A stretch of 64,000 bases of DNA from Gemmata massiliana (GCA_000531095.1 HG799464.1:766339-830338); one strand, 5' to 3'; shown: positions 7,666-17,246, numbered from the stretch's first letter. The notes: generated from the letters alone by a model not told the origin. Program-made: numbers and translations.

Positions 7666-8980
7666 ATGATTCTACCCACGGAAGCGCACCCGCTGGTCCA
7701 GGTTCTCGCGCTCAACTTCACCAGCCCCACGTACCAACGGTTCTCGGTTCTGTTGGTCGGTGCCCTTGTGAGCACCGGTCGGCGCACCGTGGCGAACCTG
7801 CTCCGCACGCTCCGGCACCTGGCCCCGGGGCACCCCACCGACTACCGCCGGGTGCTCTCCCGCGCGCCCTGGTCCGGGCTCGCGCTCGGGTGCGCGTTGA
7901 TGCGGTTCGTGCTGGATCACATCGTTCCGGACGGTCCGGTGCGGTTGGTCGGGGACGACACGGTTGACGGGCACAAGGGGGCGCACGTGTACGGCAAGGC
8001 CCGGCACCGGGACCCGGTGCGCTCGACCCACTCGTACACCGCGTTCCGGTACGGGCACAAGTGGGTGGTGCTGGCCGTGCTGGTGAAATTCCCGTTCGCC
8101 ACCCGCCCGTGGGCGCTACCGGTACTCATCGACCTGTACCGGTCCGCGGATGACGACCGGAAGCGGAACCGACCGCACCGTACCCCGGCCCGAATCATGT
8201 GCAGCCTGTTGCGGCTCCTGCTGATCCGGTTCCCGGACCGGACCTTCGTGTTCGCCGGGGATTCGGGGTACGGAACCCACGACGTGGCCCGGTTCTGTCA
8301 TCGGCACCGGGACCGGTTGACGTTGGTCAGCAAGCTACACCCGGACGCGAACCTGTTCGACCCGCCCTCGCCGTACACCGGCAAGGGACGGCCCCGAGTC
8401 AAGGGCGACCGGTGCCCAAGCCGCGCCAAGCGGTCGCTGCCCACACTACCCGACATCGAGCGATAGACGAACCACTACACCGGTTTAAGGGGCGCCCCGG
8501 GTCAAGGGCCAACGCCGGCTCAAGCCGCGCCAGGCCGTCGGTGCCGCCACGACCATCACCCGGTTGGGGGTCGGGCGGTACGGAGGAGGGAAACGGACCG
8601 TCGAGCCCCTTGAGGGCACCGGGCACTGGTACAAGGGCGGATGCGGGTTGGTTCCGGTTCGTTGGGTGTTCGTCCGTGACATGAGCGGCACGCACCAAGA
8701 CGAGTACTTCTTCACCACCGACCCGAACTTGACACCGACGGCGGTGATCGCCGCCTATTGCGGCCGGTGGAACATCGAAACCACGTTCTCCAGGAGATGC
8801 GGGCCGAGTTGGGCCTGGAGACGACCCGCGGGTGGCGTGAGAAGACAGTGTTGCGCGCGGCCCCGTGCCTGTTCGGATTGTACACCGTCGTCGCGCTCCT
8901 GTTCCACGCGCGCCCGTGAGCCAAGCGGGTTGGTCGCCCCAGCCGAGTACGAGCGGGCGCACAACCAACCCCACCGCTAA
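7666..8980 (+). mobile_element. Inactivated insertion sequence, DDE (IS4/IS701-like) transposase in three frames
   Basis: The first frame (7666-8466) starts MILPTEAHPLVQVLALNF and contains LVGDDTVDGHKGAHVYGKARH (first Asp of a DDE site) and FVFAGDSGYGTHDVARF (second Asp). It then runs into a 102-bp tandem duplication and stops. A second frame continues with GTGHWYKGG, RWVFVRDMSGTHQDEYFFTT and YCGRWNIETTF. After another shift, QEMRAELGLETTRGWREKTV follows, containing the late Glu of the YxxRWxIE..F..E signature. At least three lesions separate the parts, so no full transposase can be made. No convincing terminal inverted repeats or target duplication were seen. Confidence 0.85.
8374..8577 (+). 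repeat. Diverged 102-bp tandem duplication inside the transposase
   Basis: The segment beginning TACACCGG at 8374 is repeated from 8476. Copy one encodes TGKGRPRVKGDR, and in another frame PKPRQAVAAH. Copy two encodes APRVKGQRRLKPRQAVGAA. The copies match in most positions but differ at many, so this is not a fresh slip. It looks like recombination between two diverged copies of the same insertion sequence. Confidence 0.65.
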
Positions 8981-9237
8981 ACGCTGTCCACTATTCGTGA
9001 GGAACTCCACTCACTGTTCTTCGGCTGGATCGGTTTTCTGATCTTTCGCGTGCTGTACCCACCGTAGTTCTTCTTGAGGCTCCCTTCCTTACTGATTCGT
9101 TCCGGTGTCATGATCACCGTGAACTCTCCGCCCATCTCCTGACTGCACGCCACACACACCATCGTCTCGGGCATGGCCTCCACCCGCTCGGGCGGGATCT
9201 CCCCGCCGCACCGGGCACACGGTTGCGGAACGATCAT
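8977..9237 (-). CDS. Small zinc-ribbon (DksA/TraR C4-type-like) protein
   Basis: The protein is 86 aa. CARCGGEIPPERVEAMPETMVC followed by VACSQEMGGEF gives a four-Cys CxxC...CxxC zinc ribbon in the style of the DksA/TraR C-terminal finger. A conserved-looking segment GSLKKNYGGYSTRKIRK follows. The last residues (SEWSSSRIVDSV) look unlike the rest, and the stop at 8977 falls within the end of the inactive insertion sequence. The original C-terminus was therefore probably replaced by insertion. It may be a small RNA-polymerase-associated or nucleic-acid-binding protein; this is not certain. Confidence 0.7.
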   Translation of the reverse strand: MIVPQPCARCGGEIPPERVEAMPETMVCVACSQEMGGEFTVIMTPERISKEGSLKKNYGGYSTRKIRKPIQPKNSEWSSSRIVDSV

Positions 9238-9451
9238 CGTTCGCGTCCTCCTCGAAGTGAAGTGGAGTCACCGGCGGGTCGCGCTCACCCCGCCACTCGT
9301 ACAACGCACTACCGGAGGTATTTACTCCCGTAAACCGCGAGAAATGAGCCGAAAACCGCCCGAATGAACCTATTCGTGACCGGCGCTGTCTTCCGATTAT
9401 CGGCACTCCGAAATTCCGCCCGAATCACCGGTACGCGACACCCATGCGCAC

Positions 9452-9496
9452 AAAAAAGTAGCCACGTGGCACCTCCATCGAGATGCCACGCGGCTA
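9452..9496 (-). terminator. Rho-independent terminator of thrS
   Basis: On the minus strand: stem TAGCCGCGTGGCA, 12-nt loop, TGCCACGTGGCTA, then C and TTTTTT (9457-9452). The 13-bp stem has one mismatch and is followed by a T-run, a textbook intrinsic terminator about 100 nt beyond the thrS stop. The upstream arm and loop lie within the 36-bp direct repeat. Confidence 0.85.
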
Positions 9497-9576
9497 TTGA
9501 GCAACCTTGGGCGGAACCTTCCGAGACATGGCCCGAACGAACCTCCATCGAGATGCCACGCGGCTATTGAGCAACC
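9471..9576. repeat. Pair of identical 36-bp direct repeats, 34 bp apart
   Basis: Positions 9471-9506 and 9541-9576 are identical (start ACCTCCATCGAGATGCC, end ATTGAGCAACC), with 34 unique bases between. The size is that of a minimal CRISPR unit, but copy one supplies one arm and the loop of the thrS terminator. A partial duplication of the terminator is therefore the simpler reading. No cas gene is in the window. Confidence 0.85.
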
Positions 9577-9599
9577 CGTGTTTACAAACCGGGAACCGA

Positions 9600-11471
9600 T
9601 CAGGCGTCCGGGATCAGTTTTAGGGTGCGAGTCGCAATGGCCTTTTCCAGCATCGCGACGAACTCCGCAACCGGCTTGGCCCCGAGGTCTTCGCCGCTCC
9701 GGAGGCGCACGGCCACCGCGTTCGCTTCCATCTCCTTGTCGCCGATGACGAGGATGTACGGGATCTTCTGCAATTGCGCGTCACGGATCTTCGCCTGCAT
9801 CCGCTTGCTGCTCAGGTCCACATCGACGCGATGGTCCTTATCGAGCAACTGCTCGCCGAGCTTCTGGGCGAACTCGAAGTGCCGGTCGCCGATGGGCACG
9901 ATCGCGACCTGCACCGGGGCGAGCCACACCGGGAACGCGCCCGCGTACAGCTCGATCAGGTACGACATCATCCGCTCCATCGTGGAGATGACGCCGCGGT
10001 GGATCATCACCGGGCGCTTCGGGGTGTCGTCCGAGTCCTTGTACTCCAGCTCGAACTTCGCCGGCAGGTGCTGGTCGGCCTGGATGGTGCTGAGGGTCTC
10101 TTCGCGCCCCATCACGTCCTTCACCTGCACGTCGATCTTCGGCCCGTAGAACGCGGCCTCGTTCCACGCCTCGAAGAACGGCATCCCGGATTCGGTCAGC
10201 ACCTCGCGCAGCATCTTGGTGCTGCTCTCCCACATCGCGGGGTTGTCGACGTACTTGTCGGTCGCGGGGCCGTCCGGGTCGCCATTCTTCGAGAGCCGGA
10301 ACCGGTACTCGGTGATGCCCAGATCGGCGTAGGCCTTCTTCATCAGGCTCAGGACGCCCGCGATCTCCTGCTTCACCTGATCGGGTCGGACGAACAGGTG
10401 CGCGTCGTTGAGGGTCATGCACCGGACGCGCGACAGCCCGCCGACGACCCCGCTGCGCTCGAACCGGTACATGTTGCCGAGTTCCGCGATGCGGATGGGC
10501 AGATCGCGGTAGCTCCGTGCCTTACTCTTGTACACCTGAATGTGGTGCGGGCAGCACATCGGCCGCAGGCACAGCTCCTCGTCGTCGTTCCCGCCCTCGC
10601 CCATGTCCATCGGCGGGAACATGCTGTCCTTGTAGTGGTCCCAGTGACCGCTGATCTTGTACAGCTCCTTCTTCGCGATGTCCGGGGTGAACACGTGCAG
10701 GTAGCCGGCGCGGCGCTCGTAGTCGGTGATGAAGGTCTCCAGCAGCCGGCGCACGGTCGCGCCCTTCGGCAACAGCATCGGGAACCCGGAACCGAACACC
10801 GGCTCGTTGGCGAACAGTTCCAGCTCGCGGCCCACCTTGCGGTGGTCGCGTTTGGCCGCCTCTTCGAGCCGCGCGAGGTGCGCCTTCAGGTCGTCCCCGT
10901 TGGCCCACGCGGTCGCGTGGAACCGCTTGAGCGCCTTATTCTTGCTGTCGCCGCGCCAGTACGACCCGGTGACCTGCTGGATCTTGAACCCCTTCGCGTC
11001 GAGGTCGCCGGTGGTTTCGACGTGCGGCCCGCGGCAGAGGTCGGAGAAAGTGTCCTGCTGGTAAACGGTAATGGTCGGCGCGTCGGCCGAGGCGTTCCCG
11101 TACTCGTCCTGGCCCTTGGTGAGCCCGTCGATCAGTTCGAGCTTGTAAGGGTTGTCCTTGAAGATCTGGCGCCCCTCTTCGGCGCTAATCTCGCGCACCT
11201 TGAAGACGTGCCTGCCCTTGATGATCTGCTTCATCCGGTTGGCGATCCACTCCAGCTCGCCCTCGGTCGGGTTCACGTCGAGCTCGAAGTCGTAGTAGAA
11301 GCCGTACTCGTTGGGCGGTCCGATGGTGGGCTTCGCCTGCGGAAACTTCTCGACCACCGCCTGCGCCAGGACGTGCGCAAGCGAGTGGCGAGGCTTGTAG
11401 AGGTCCGGAGCGGGATAATCTTTGGGGATGTGTTTCTCGGCCGCGGCCTTGAGCTCTGCTTCGGTAGCCAT
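9600..11471 (-). CDS. thrS: Threonyl-tRNA synthetase without N-terminal TGS domain
   Basis: The protein is 623 aa from the ATG at 11471 (MATEAELKAAAEKH). It begins directly in the editing domain, with RHSLAHVLAQAVVEKFPQ (the HxxxH of the second additional domain) and PNEYGFYYDFEL; the roughly 60-residue TGS domain of the standard enzyme is missing. The class II core is present: zinc ligands in MCCPHH, motif 2 around GNMYRFERSGVVGGLSRVR, motif 3 in HRGVISTMERMMSYLIE. The anticodon-binding domain starts near WLAPVQVAIVPIGD. It charges tRNA-Thr in the cytoplasm. A terminator follows the gene. Absence of TGS is known for some lineages. Confidence 0.95.
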   Translation of the reverse strand: MATEAELKAAAEKHIPKDYPAPDLYKPRHSLAHVLAQAVVEKFPQAKPTIGPPNEYGFYYDFELDVNPTEGELEWIANRMKQIIKGRHVFKVREISAEEGRQIFKDNPYKLELIDGLTKGQDEYGNASADAPTITVYQQDTFSDLCRGPHVETTGDLDAKGFKIQQVTGSYWRGDSKNKALKRFHATAWANGDDLKAHLARLEEAAKRDHRKVGRELELFANEPVFGSGFPMLLPKGATVRRLLETFITDYERRAGYLHVFTPDIAKKELYKISGHWDHYKDSMFPPMDMGEGGNDDEELCLRPMCCPHHIQVYKSKARSYRDLPIRIAELGNMYRFERSGVVGGLSRVRCMTLNDAHLFVRPDQVKQEIAGVLSLMKKAYADLGITEYRFRLSKNGDPDGPATDKYVDNPAMWESSTKMLREVLTESGMPFFEAWNEAAFYGPKIDVQVKDVMGREETLSTIQADQHLPAKFELEYKDSDDTPKRPVMIHRGVISTMERMMSYLIELYAGAFPVWLAPVQVAIVPIGDRHFEFAQKLGEQLLDKDHRVDVDLSSKRMQAKIRDAQLQKIPYILVIGDKEMEANAVAVRLRSGEDLGAKPVAEFVAMLEKAIATRTLKLIPDA

Positions 11472-11653
11472 ATTGGAGATGTCCTGTTCTGATGGGCGTG
11501 GCACGCGGACGTACAGCCGCAACCTCCCGCACCATCACCGACCATGTTACGGGCGAAGGGACACCGCGACAGGTGCTCGCGTTCGCGCCCGTGTGTTACG
11601 GATCGCGACTGGACGCTACGAACGGCCCGGTCTGTAATCAAAAGGGGACCGCA

Positions 11654-12007
11654 ATGAAGCCCTCGGCCGGAAATCTCTTCACCAACCTGCCCGCACAACC
11701 GCCGGCAGACGAACTGTTCGAGGTGCTAACCCAGCGCCCGGGATGGAAGATCGAGCGCATTACGTCGTGGGGCCACGCGACCCCGCAGTGCGAGTGGTTC
11801 GACCAAACGACCGACGAATGGGTGGTTCTGCTCGCGGGTGCCGCGCGCCTGCGAATCGAGGGCGAGCTCGTCCCGCGCGAACTCGGCGCCGGCGACTGGG
11901 TGTTCCTCCCGGCGCGGCTCCGGCACCGCGTCGAGTGGACGGACGAGACGCGGCCTACAATCTGGCTCGCGTTTCACATTGTGCCAGAAGCTACCAAAGG
12001 GCTTTGA
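11654..12007 (+). CDS. Single-domain cupin protein
   Basis: The protein is 117 aa from the ATG at 11654, preceded by AAAGGGGA as ribosome-binding site. The cupin barrel is visible: WFDQTTDEWVVLLAGAARLRI, then LGAGDWVFLPARLRHRVEWT. The two motifs supply an incomplete set of metal ligands (one His in RLRHRVEW and a Glu in DEWVVL). Such short cupins occur as metal-dependent isomerases, dioxygenases or sugar-binding proteins, so the substrate cannot be told. It is divergent from thrS across an intergenic region of about 180 bp. Confidence 0.8.
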   Translation: MKPSAGNLFTNLPAQPPADELFEVLTQRPGWKIERITSWGHATPQCEWFDQTTDEWVVLLAGAARLRIEGELVPRELGAGDWVFLPARLRHRVEWTDETRPTIWLAFHIVPEATKGL

Positions 12008-12165
12008 TTGCGGCACGCGGGATACTTGGCACACGACTCGACGGTTCTGCCCGTTGCCACCGGAATCGTCACCCGTCATACTGAGGGGCACCGGCGGTCG
12101 CCGCTGGTTTGACCGTTATTGCTCGAACGCACAGATCCGCCGCGCCGCATCGCCCGGCGAACCAC

Positions 12166-15100
12166 ATGATTCACCCCCTGTTCGCCGTGTTCGCTCCCGC
12201 CCTCGCTGCCGGTGCAGCCGTCGCAGCGATCAGCGTGCCGCTTGTCGTCCACCTGTTGTTCCGCAAGCGGTATCAAATCGTGCCGTGGGCCGCGATCCGG
12301 TTCCTTATGGTCGCGGAGCGCCGGCACAAGCGGCGCATCGACCAGTGGTTGCTGCTCGCGCTGCGCGCCCTTGCGCTTCTGCTGTTCCTGTTCGCTATGA
12401 TCGCCACGACTACGTGGGCCGAGGAGTTGTGGCAAAAAGTCCGCCCCGGCACCACGGAAACGATCGCGAACGTCCCACGAACGCACCACGTCCTCGTAAT
12501 CGACGCATCGCTCAGCATGACCGCGCGCGCGGAGGGGGACCAGACCCGGTTCCAGCGCGCGATCACGCAGGCCGAGAACTTGGTGCGCTCGGGGAACCCC
12601 GGCGACGGGTACACCGTGTTCGTTCTCACGACCGCGCTACAACCGCTCGTGCCAGGGCCGTCCAACGACCCCGAAAAGGTGGTCGCCGAGCTGCGGAAGA
12701 TCAAACCGACCCACGGCGCCGCCGATCACACCGCCGCGCTCGCGACCGTCGCGGACGTCCTCACGCGGTCCCCGCGTGCGTACCCGCGGCGCCAGCTCAC
12801 GTTTTTCACGGACCTCCAGCGGGCGTCGTGGGCGAATGCGGTCCCGCGCACCGAGAACAGCACGGGCGAGGTCTGGCAGCGGATCGTCGCGCGCTCGGAC
12901 GTGGCCATCGTGGACACCGCGGGGCACGCGACCGAGAACCTCGCGATCGCGGACATGGTCCTCGTCGATCCGATGCCGCTCGTCGACCAGCCGGTGACGG
13001 TTTCGGTCACGGTCGCGAACCTCGGGCGCGGCGAGCGCAAGGGCGTGCGCGTCGAGTTACTTATGGGGCGCCCTTCAGCCGGTGGCGAGGCGCTCGTGTC
13101 CGTCGAGCAGAAGTTCGTGGAGCCGATCCCGCCCGGCGGCCGCCAGACCGTCCGGTTCGACCTGAACCACCAGCACCGGTTCCGCAGCCGCGGTGTTCAC
13201 GTTCTTCAGGCCAAAATTGTTGAAACCGACGACCTCCCGGCCGACGACAGCCGGGCGCTCGCGGTCGAAGTGCGCGACGGGCTTCACGCGCTGCTCGTTG
13301 ACGGCCGGGCCGACCCGGACGTGAACCGGCGCGGGGCCACGTACCTCCAGCGCGCGCTGTTCCCTCCGGGTGCCAAGTACACCGACACGCCCAACCGTCC
13401 GCGTGTGATCACCCCCGGCGACTTCGTCGATCCGTCCTGCGATCTCACCAACGTCGATTGCGTGTTCTTCTGCGACGTGCCGAACCCGACCTCGGAAATG
13501 GCCGCGAAGCTCGAAGCGGTGCTGCGGCGCGGGGGCACAGTCGTCATCGGGCTGGGACCGAACGCGGCATCGCCCGCGAGCCGCGCGAAGTATAACGCGG
13601 AACTTTACAAGGACGGGGCCGGTGTGTTGCCCGGCGCGCTCGGGGACGTCGTCGCTGCGTCCGGTCCGGACGATCCCGGGTTCCGGCTCGCGGCCGACGA
13701 GGACGAGTACCGCAAGCCTCCGCTCGCGATCTTCGGCGCGGACAAACTGCGAGCCGAACTTGTTAACGAGCCGTTCCGCAGTTACGTGCGGATCGACGCC
13801 CCGGCAGACGGCCGGGCACACCGGCTCATGACCTTCTCGCGCGCCGGGACAGGTCCGACCCCCATGACCACTTCCGCGGCGAAACCCGATCCGGCGCTCC
13901 TTGAGTGGAGCAAACACCGCGGGCGCGCCTACGTCTTCACCAGTTCGTTCAACCGCGACTGGAACGACTGGGCGGCGATGCAAACCTACCTCGTGTTCTG
14001 GCACGAGTTCCTCAAACACTCTGCCGCGAACCCGGATCGGCACACGCTCCGCGTCGGCGAGGCGATCGAGGAGTTCTTCCCCGCGGCCGCAGCCGGGCTG
14101 AACGCCGGGCTGAACGGTCCCGACGGGCTTTCTGCAACGATCCCGCTCCTGATGCAAGACGAGGCGGGGGTCGCGACGTTCGCCAACACCGCGGCGAGCG
14201 GGTTGTACCGCGTCGGGCTGAACGGCTCGCGCGACCGGGTGTTCGCGGTTAACGTCCCGGAAGTCGTCGCCGGCTTCCCCACGGAATCCGATCTCGGGCA
14301 AATCGATCAGCGCGAGTTCCGGTCGTTCGGCGCAGTGCAGTTTGTGACGGACCCTGCCGAGGTGAAGCCTACGAGCGAGAGCGGCGCGGTTATGACGACC
14401 GCACCAAAACCACACGGCCCTCGGATCTCGCGCGCCGCAACACTGTTCTCAGTGCTGTTCCTGGTGACCGAAATTATCCTGGCGTGGCGCTTCGGACCGT
14501 CACGGAGCGGAGGCGGGGGAACTGCCCCGGCACGCTCCCGCATCGGGCGGCTCCTTGTGCTCTTCGGCGCGCTCGTGCCGCTCGCGGTCGGGGCGTTCAT
14601 CTTGTTCTCGGTGGCCCACGCGGACCGCACCGGGAACCCACTCGGGTTCCTCCCGCACGGCCTGCGTTCGAGCATTGAGAATACGGCCGGCGTGCCCGTC
14701 GCGGGACCGGGTGAAGGAACCCGCTGGCGCCTCGAATGGTTCCCGGCACTGTTCAAAAATAGCGCGGCGGACCGGCGCGCGGTGACGGGACTCGCGTGCG
14801 CATGTCTCCTGCTCACGTTCGGCGTGTACTGGATCGAGCGCCGGGCCGCGGGCGGACTCGGGCGGGTCACGGCACCGGCGCTGCTGCGGGCCGTCACGTT
14901 CCTGCTCGCGCTGTTCGTACTCCTGGCCCAACTCCGACTCGCGTTCGACCGCGAGGGGTGGCCTGAGATCGCCATCCTGCTCGACACCTCCGCGAGCATG
15001 AACACGCGGGACGCGCTGAAAGACCCCGCCGTGCGCGCCAAGGCCGAGGAACTGGCCGGCACCACCGATCTGTCTCAAACGAGCCGGCTCAAACTCGCGC

Positions 15101-17166
15101 AGATGCTCCTCACGCGCAAGAACGCCGACTGGCTCGACAAACTGCTCCACGAGAAGCAGGTCAAGGTCCACCTGTACGCGATCGATACGCAGCTCCGGCC
15201 GATCGGTATCGTCGAGGAGGAGAGTCAACTCACGGACGCGCGCGATGCCCTCTTGAAGCAGGCACCCACGGGCGACGAGTCGAAACTGGGCGACGGCGTC
15301 GAGAAAATCCTGCAAACGTTTCGCGGGAGCACGCTGTCGGCCGTCATCATGTTTACTGACGGGGTCACCACCGCCGGTCCCGACTTGCCCAAAGCCGCGC
15401 GCACGGCGTCCCTCGATGGGGTGCCACTGTTCCTGATCGGCACCGGCGACCCGTGGCAGTCGCCCGATCTTGCGCTCACCGATATTCAGGCCGAAGACGT
15501 GGTGGGGAAAGGCGACCAGCTCGTTTTTAAGGCCCGCCTGACCGCAAAGGGCGACGTCCCCCCGAACCCAGTCACGGTGTTCCTCCAAGAGCGCCTCCCG
15601 AACGGCAAACTGGAAGACCGCGGGCGCGTGACGGTCACCCCGGACCCGAACGGCAACCCGGTCCCGGTAACGGTCACACACATCCCGATGGAAGTCGGCG
15701 AGAAGACGTTCATTCTCAGCGTCCCGACGGTGCCGGGCGAGTCCAACGCGCGCAACAACAAAATCGAGCGCACGGTACTCGTCACCGAGTCGCGCCGCAT
15801 CCGGGTGCTGTACGTCGAGGGGTACCCGCGCTACGACTTCCGCTTCGTGAAGGTCATGCTGGAGCGCGAGTCGGACAAGTCCATCGGCGGTAAGGCGGTC
15901 GAGGTTCACGTCGTTCTGCTCGATGCCTCGAAGGGGTGGGCGGAAACCGACCGGTCCGCGTTCCGCGGCGACTTCCCCACACGGACGGAACTGTTCGGGT
16001 ACGACGTGGTCGTACTCGGCGACGTGGACCCGAAACAGGTGCCGCGTTCGGCGATCGCGCTCCGTGACCTCGCCGACTTCGTGAAAGAAAAGGGCGGCGG
16101 GTTACTCTTCCTCTCCGGGGAGCACGGCACCCCGAACGCCTACACGGACACGCCGCTCGCGGAAGTGCTTCCCGTGATTCCCGGTGACCAGCCGGTGGCT
16201 ACCCGCCCGCCCGAAGAACAGCCGCTTGTCGAGGGGTTCCGCCCGCGCTGGACCGCAACCGGTCGGCAGCACCCACTCTTCCTGCTCTCGCCGGACGAGG
16301 GCGAATCCAATCGCGTGTGGAATCAGTTTCAGGAACTGTTTTGGTTCGCGAAAGGGTACCGACCGAAGCCGCTGACACGGGTACTCGCGACGCACCCGGC
16401 GCGCCGGGCGGACGGCGGCGCGGCCGACGAGAACCACGCGCTGATCGTGCAGCAGTTCGTCGGCAACGGCCCGGTGCTGTTCTTCGGGTTCGACGACACC
16501 TGGCGCTGGCGGTTCCGCAACGACGAAGAGAACTTCGACCGCTTCTGGATGCAGACGATACGGGTGCTCTCGCGCTCGCGGGTGCGGCGCCCGGAAGTGC
16601 GCGTCGAGCCGAAGACCGAGTTCCGGCGCGACGAAAAGGTGACCGTGCAAGTGCGGTTCCCGGTCGAAGCGCCCGCCCCCGCAGGTTCAGCACCCGTGCG
16701 TGTAACAATGACGCGCAGCCCGGTCCTGAAAGACGACGGCACACCGAGCCCCGGTCCCACCGAAACGACAACGCTGACACTCCCTCGCACGCCCGGACCG
16801 ACGGTACTGTTCGAGACGACGCTCGCACGCGCCCCGGAGGGCGAGTACCGCTTCGAGCTGGCGGACCCGGAAGTGCAGGGCACGCGCCCGTTCGCGACCG
16901 CCCGCGTGCTCCCGCCGATGAACGAGAGCGAGCGCACCGAACTGAACCGCGCCGACCTCAGCGCCGCGGCAACCAATTCCGGGGGCAAGTTCTACACGCT
17001 CGCCGACGCCACGGACGTGTTCAACGACCTCAAGAACCTCCAGCGCGTGCCGCTGAACCAGCCGTGCCCGCCGGTCCCGTTGTGGAACCACCCGTTCCTG
17101 TATGTATTGCTTTTGTCACTTCTCCTCGGTGAGTGGCTTTTGCGGAAGCGCGAGCGACTGCTATGA
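12166..17166 (+). CDS. Giant BatA / double von Willebrand-A / glutamine-amidotransferase-like membrane protein (fusion)
   Basis: The protein is 1666 aa. Residues 1-90 are a BatA-type N-terminus (VPLVVHLLFRKRYQIVPWAA plus a second helix). A first vWA domain follows with MIDAS motif DASLS at about 113. A helix near FSVLFLVTEIILAWRFG would normally end a BatA protein. Here translation continues into a second module: helices, a second vWA domain with DTSAS at about 940, FTDGVTTAGPD, a glutamine-amidotransferase-like region (VLYVEGYPRYDFRFVK) and a final helix YVLLLSLLLGEWLL. In related genomes these are usually two genes. It probably works in envelope or MoxR-type chaperone processes, but no moxR is in the window. 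The start is the ATG before MIHPLFAV. Confidence 0.85.
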   Translation: MIHPLFAVFAPALAAGAAVAAISVPLVVHLLFRKRYQIVPWAAIRFLMVAERRHKRRIDQWLLLALRALALLLFLFAMIATTTWAEELWQKVRPGTTETIANVPRTHHVLVIDASLSMTARAEGDQTRFQRAITQAENLVRSGNPGDGYTVFVLTTALQPLVPGPSNDPEKVVAELRKIKPTHGAADHTAALATVADVLTRSPRAYPRRQLTFFTDLQRASWANAVPRTENSTGEVWQRIVARSDVAIVDTAGHATENLAIADMVLVDPMPLVDQPVTVSVTVANLGRGERKGVRVELLMGRPSAGGEALVSVEQKFVEPIPPGGRQTVRFDLNHQHRFRSRGVHVLQAKIVETDDLPADDSRALAVEVRDGLHALLVDGRADPDVNRRGATYLQRALFPPGAKYTDTPNRPRVITPGDFVDPSCDLTNVDCVFFCDVPNPTSEMAAKLEAVLRRGGTVVIGLGPNAASPASRAKYNAELYKDGAGVLPGALGDVVAASGPDDPGFRLAADEDEYRKPPLAIFGADKLRAELVNEPFRSYVRIDAPADGRAHRLMTFSRAGTGPTPMTTSAAKPDPALLEWSKHRGRAYVFTSSFNRDWNDWAAMQTYLVFWHEFLKHSAANPDRHTLRVGEAIEEFFPAAAAGLNAGLNGPDGLSATIPLLMQDEAGVATFANTAASGLYRVGLNGSRDRVFAVNVPEVVAGFPTESDLGQIDQREFRSFGAVQFVTDPAEVKPTSESGAVMTTAPKPHGPRISRAATLFSVLFLVTEIILAWRFGPSRSGGGGTAPARSRIGRLLVLFGALVPLAVGAFILFSVAHADRTGNPLGFLPHGLRSSIENTAGVPVAGPGEGTRWRLEWFPALFKNSAADRRAVTGLACACLLLTFGVYWIERRAAGGLGRVTAPALLRAVTFLLALFVLLAQLRLAFDREGWPEIAILLDTSASMNTRDALKDPAVRAKAEELAGTTDLSQTSRLKLAQMLLTRKNADWLDKLLHEKQVKVHLYAIDTQLRPIGIVEEESQLTDARDALLKQAPTGDESKLGDGVEKILQTFRGSTLSAVIMFTDGVTTAGPDLPKAARTASLDGVPLFLIGTGDPWQSPDLALTDIQAEDVVGKGDQLVFKARLTAKGDVPPNPVTVFLQERLPNGKLEDRGRVTVTPDPNGNPVPVTVTHIPMEVGEKTFILSVPTVPGESNARNNKIERTVLVTESRRIRVLYVEGYPRYDFRFVKVMLERESDKSIGGKAVEVHVVLLDASKGWAETDRSAFRGDFPTRTELFGYDVVVLGDVDPKQVPRSAIALRDLADFVKEKGGGLLFLSGEHGTPNAYTDTPLAEVLPVIPGDQPVATRPPEEQPLVEGFRPRWTATGRQHPLFLLSPDEGESNRVWNQFQELFWFAKGYRPKPLTRVLATHPARRADGGAADENHALIVQQFVGNGPVLFFGFDDTWRWRFRNDEENFDRFWMQTIRVLSRSRVRRPEVRVEPKTEFRRDEKVTVQVRFPVEAPAPAGSAPVRVTMTRSPVLKDDGTPSPGPTETTTLTLPRTPGPTVLFETTLARAPEGEYRFELADPEVQGTRPFATARVLPPMNESERTELNRADLSAAATNSGGKFYTLADATDVFNDLKNLQRVPLNQPCPPVPLWNHPFLYVLLLSLLLGEWLLRKRERLL

Positions 17167-17246
17167 TGGGTGGCGCTGACTAACCGACCGCACGCGATGC
17201 GGCCCGTGGGGTGAGTGCCCCGGTTCGTTGAGGCGAGAGGTTCCGT

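Noticed and set aside
9471-9576. CRISPR mini-array
   Set aside because: Repeat and spacer lengths fit, but only two copies exist, no cas genes are near, and one repeat forms part of the thrS terminator, which explains its conservation better.
9774-11492. 572-aa plus-strand ORF antisense to thrS
   Set aside because: Val/Arg/His-rich antisense shadow; thrS motifs on the other strand are complete.
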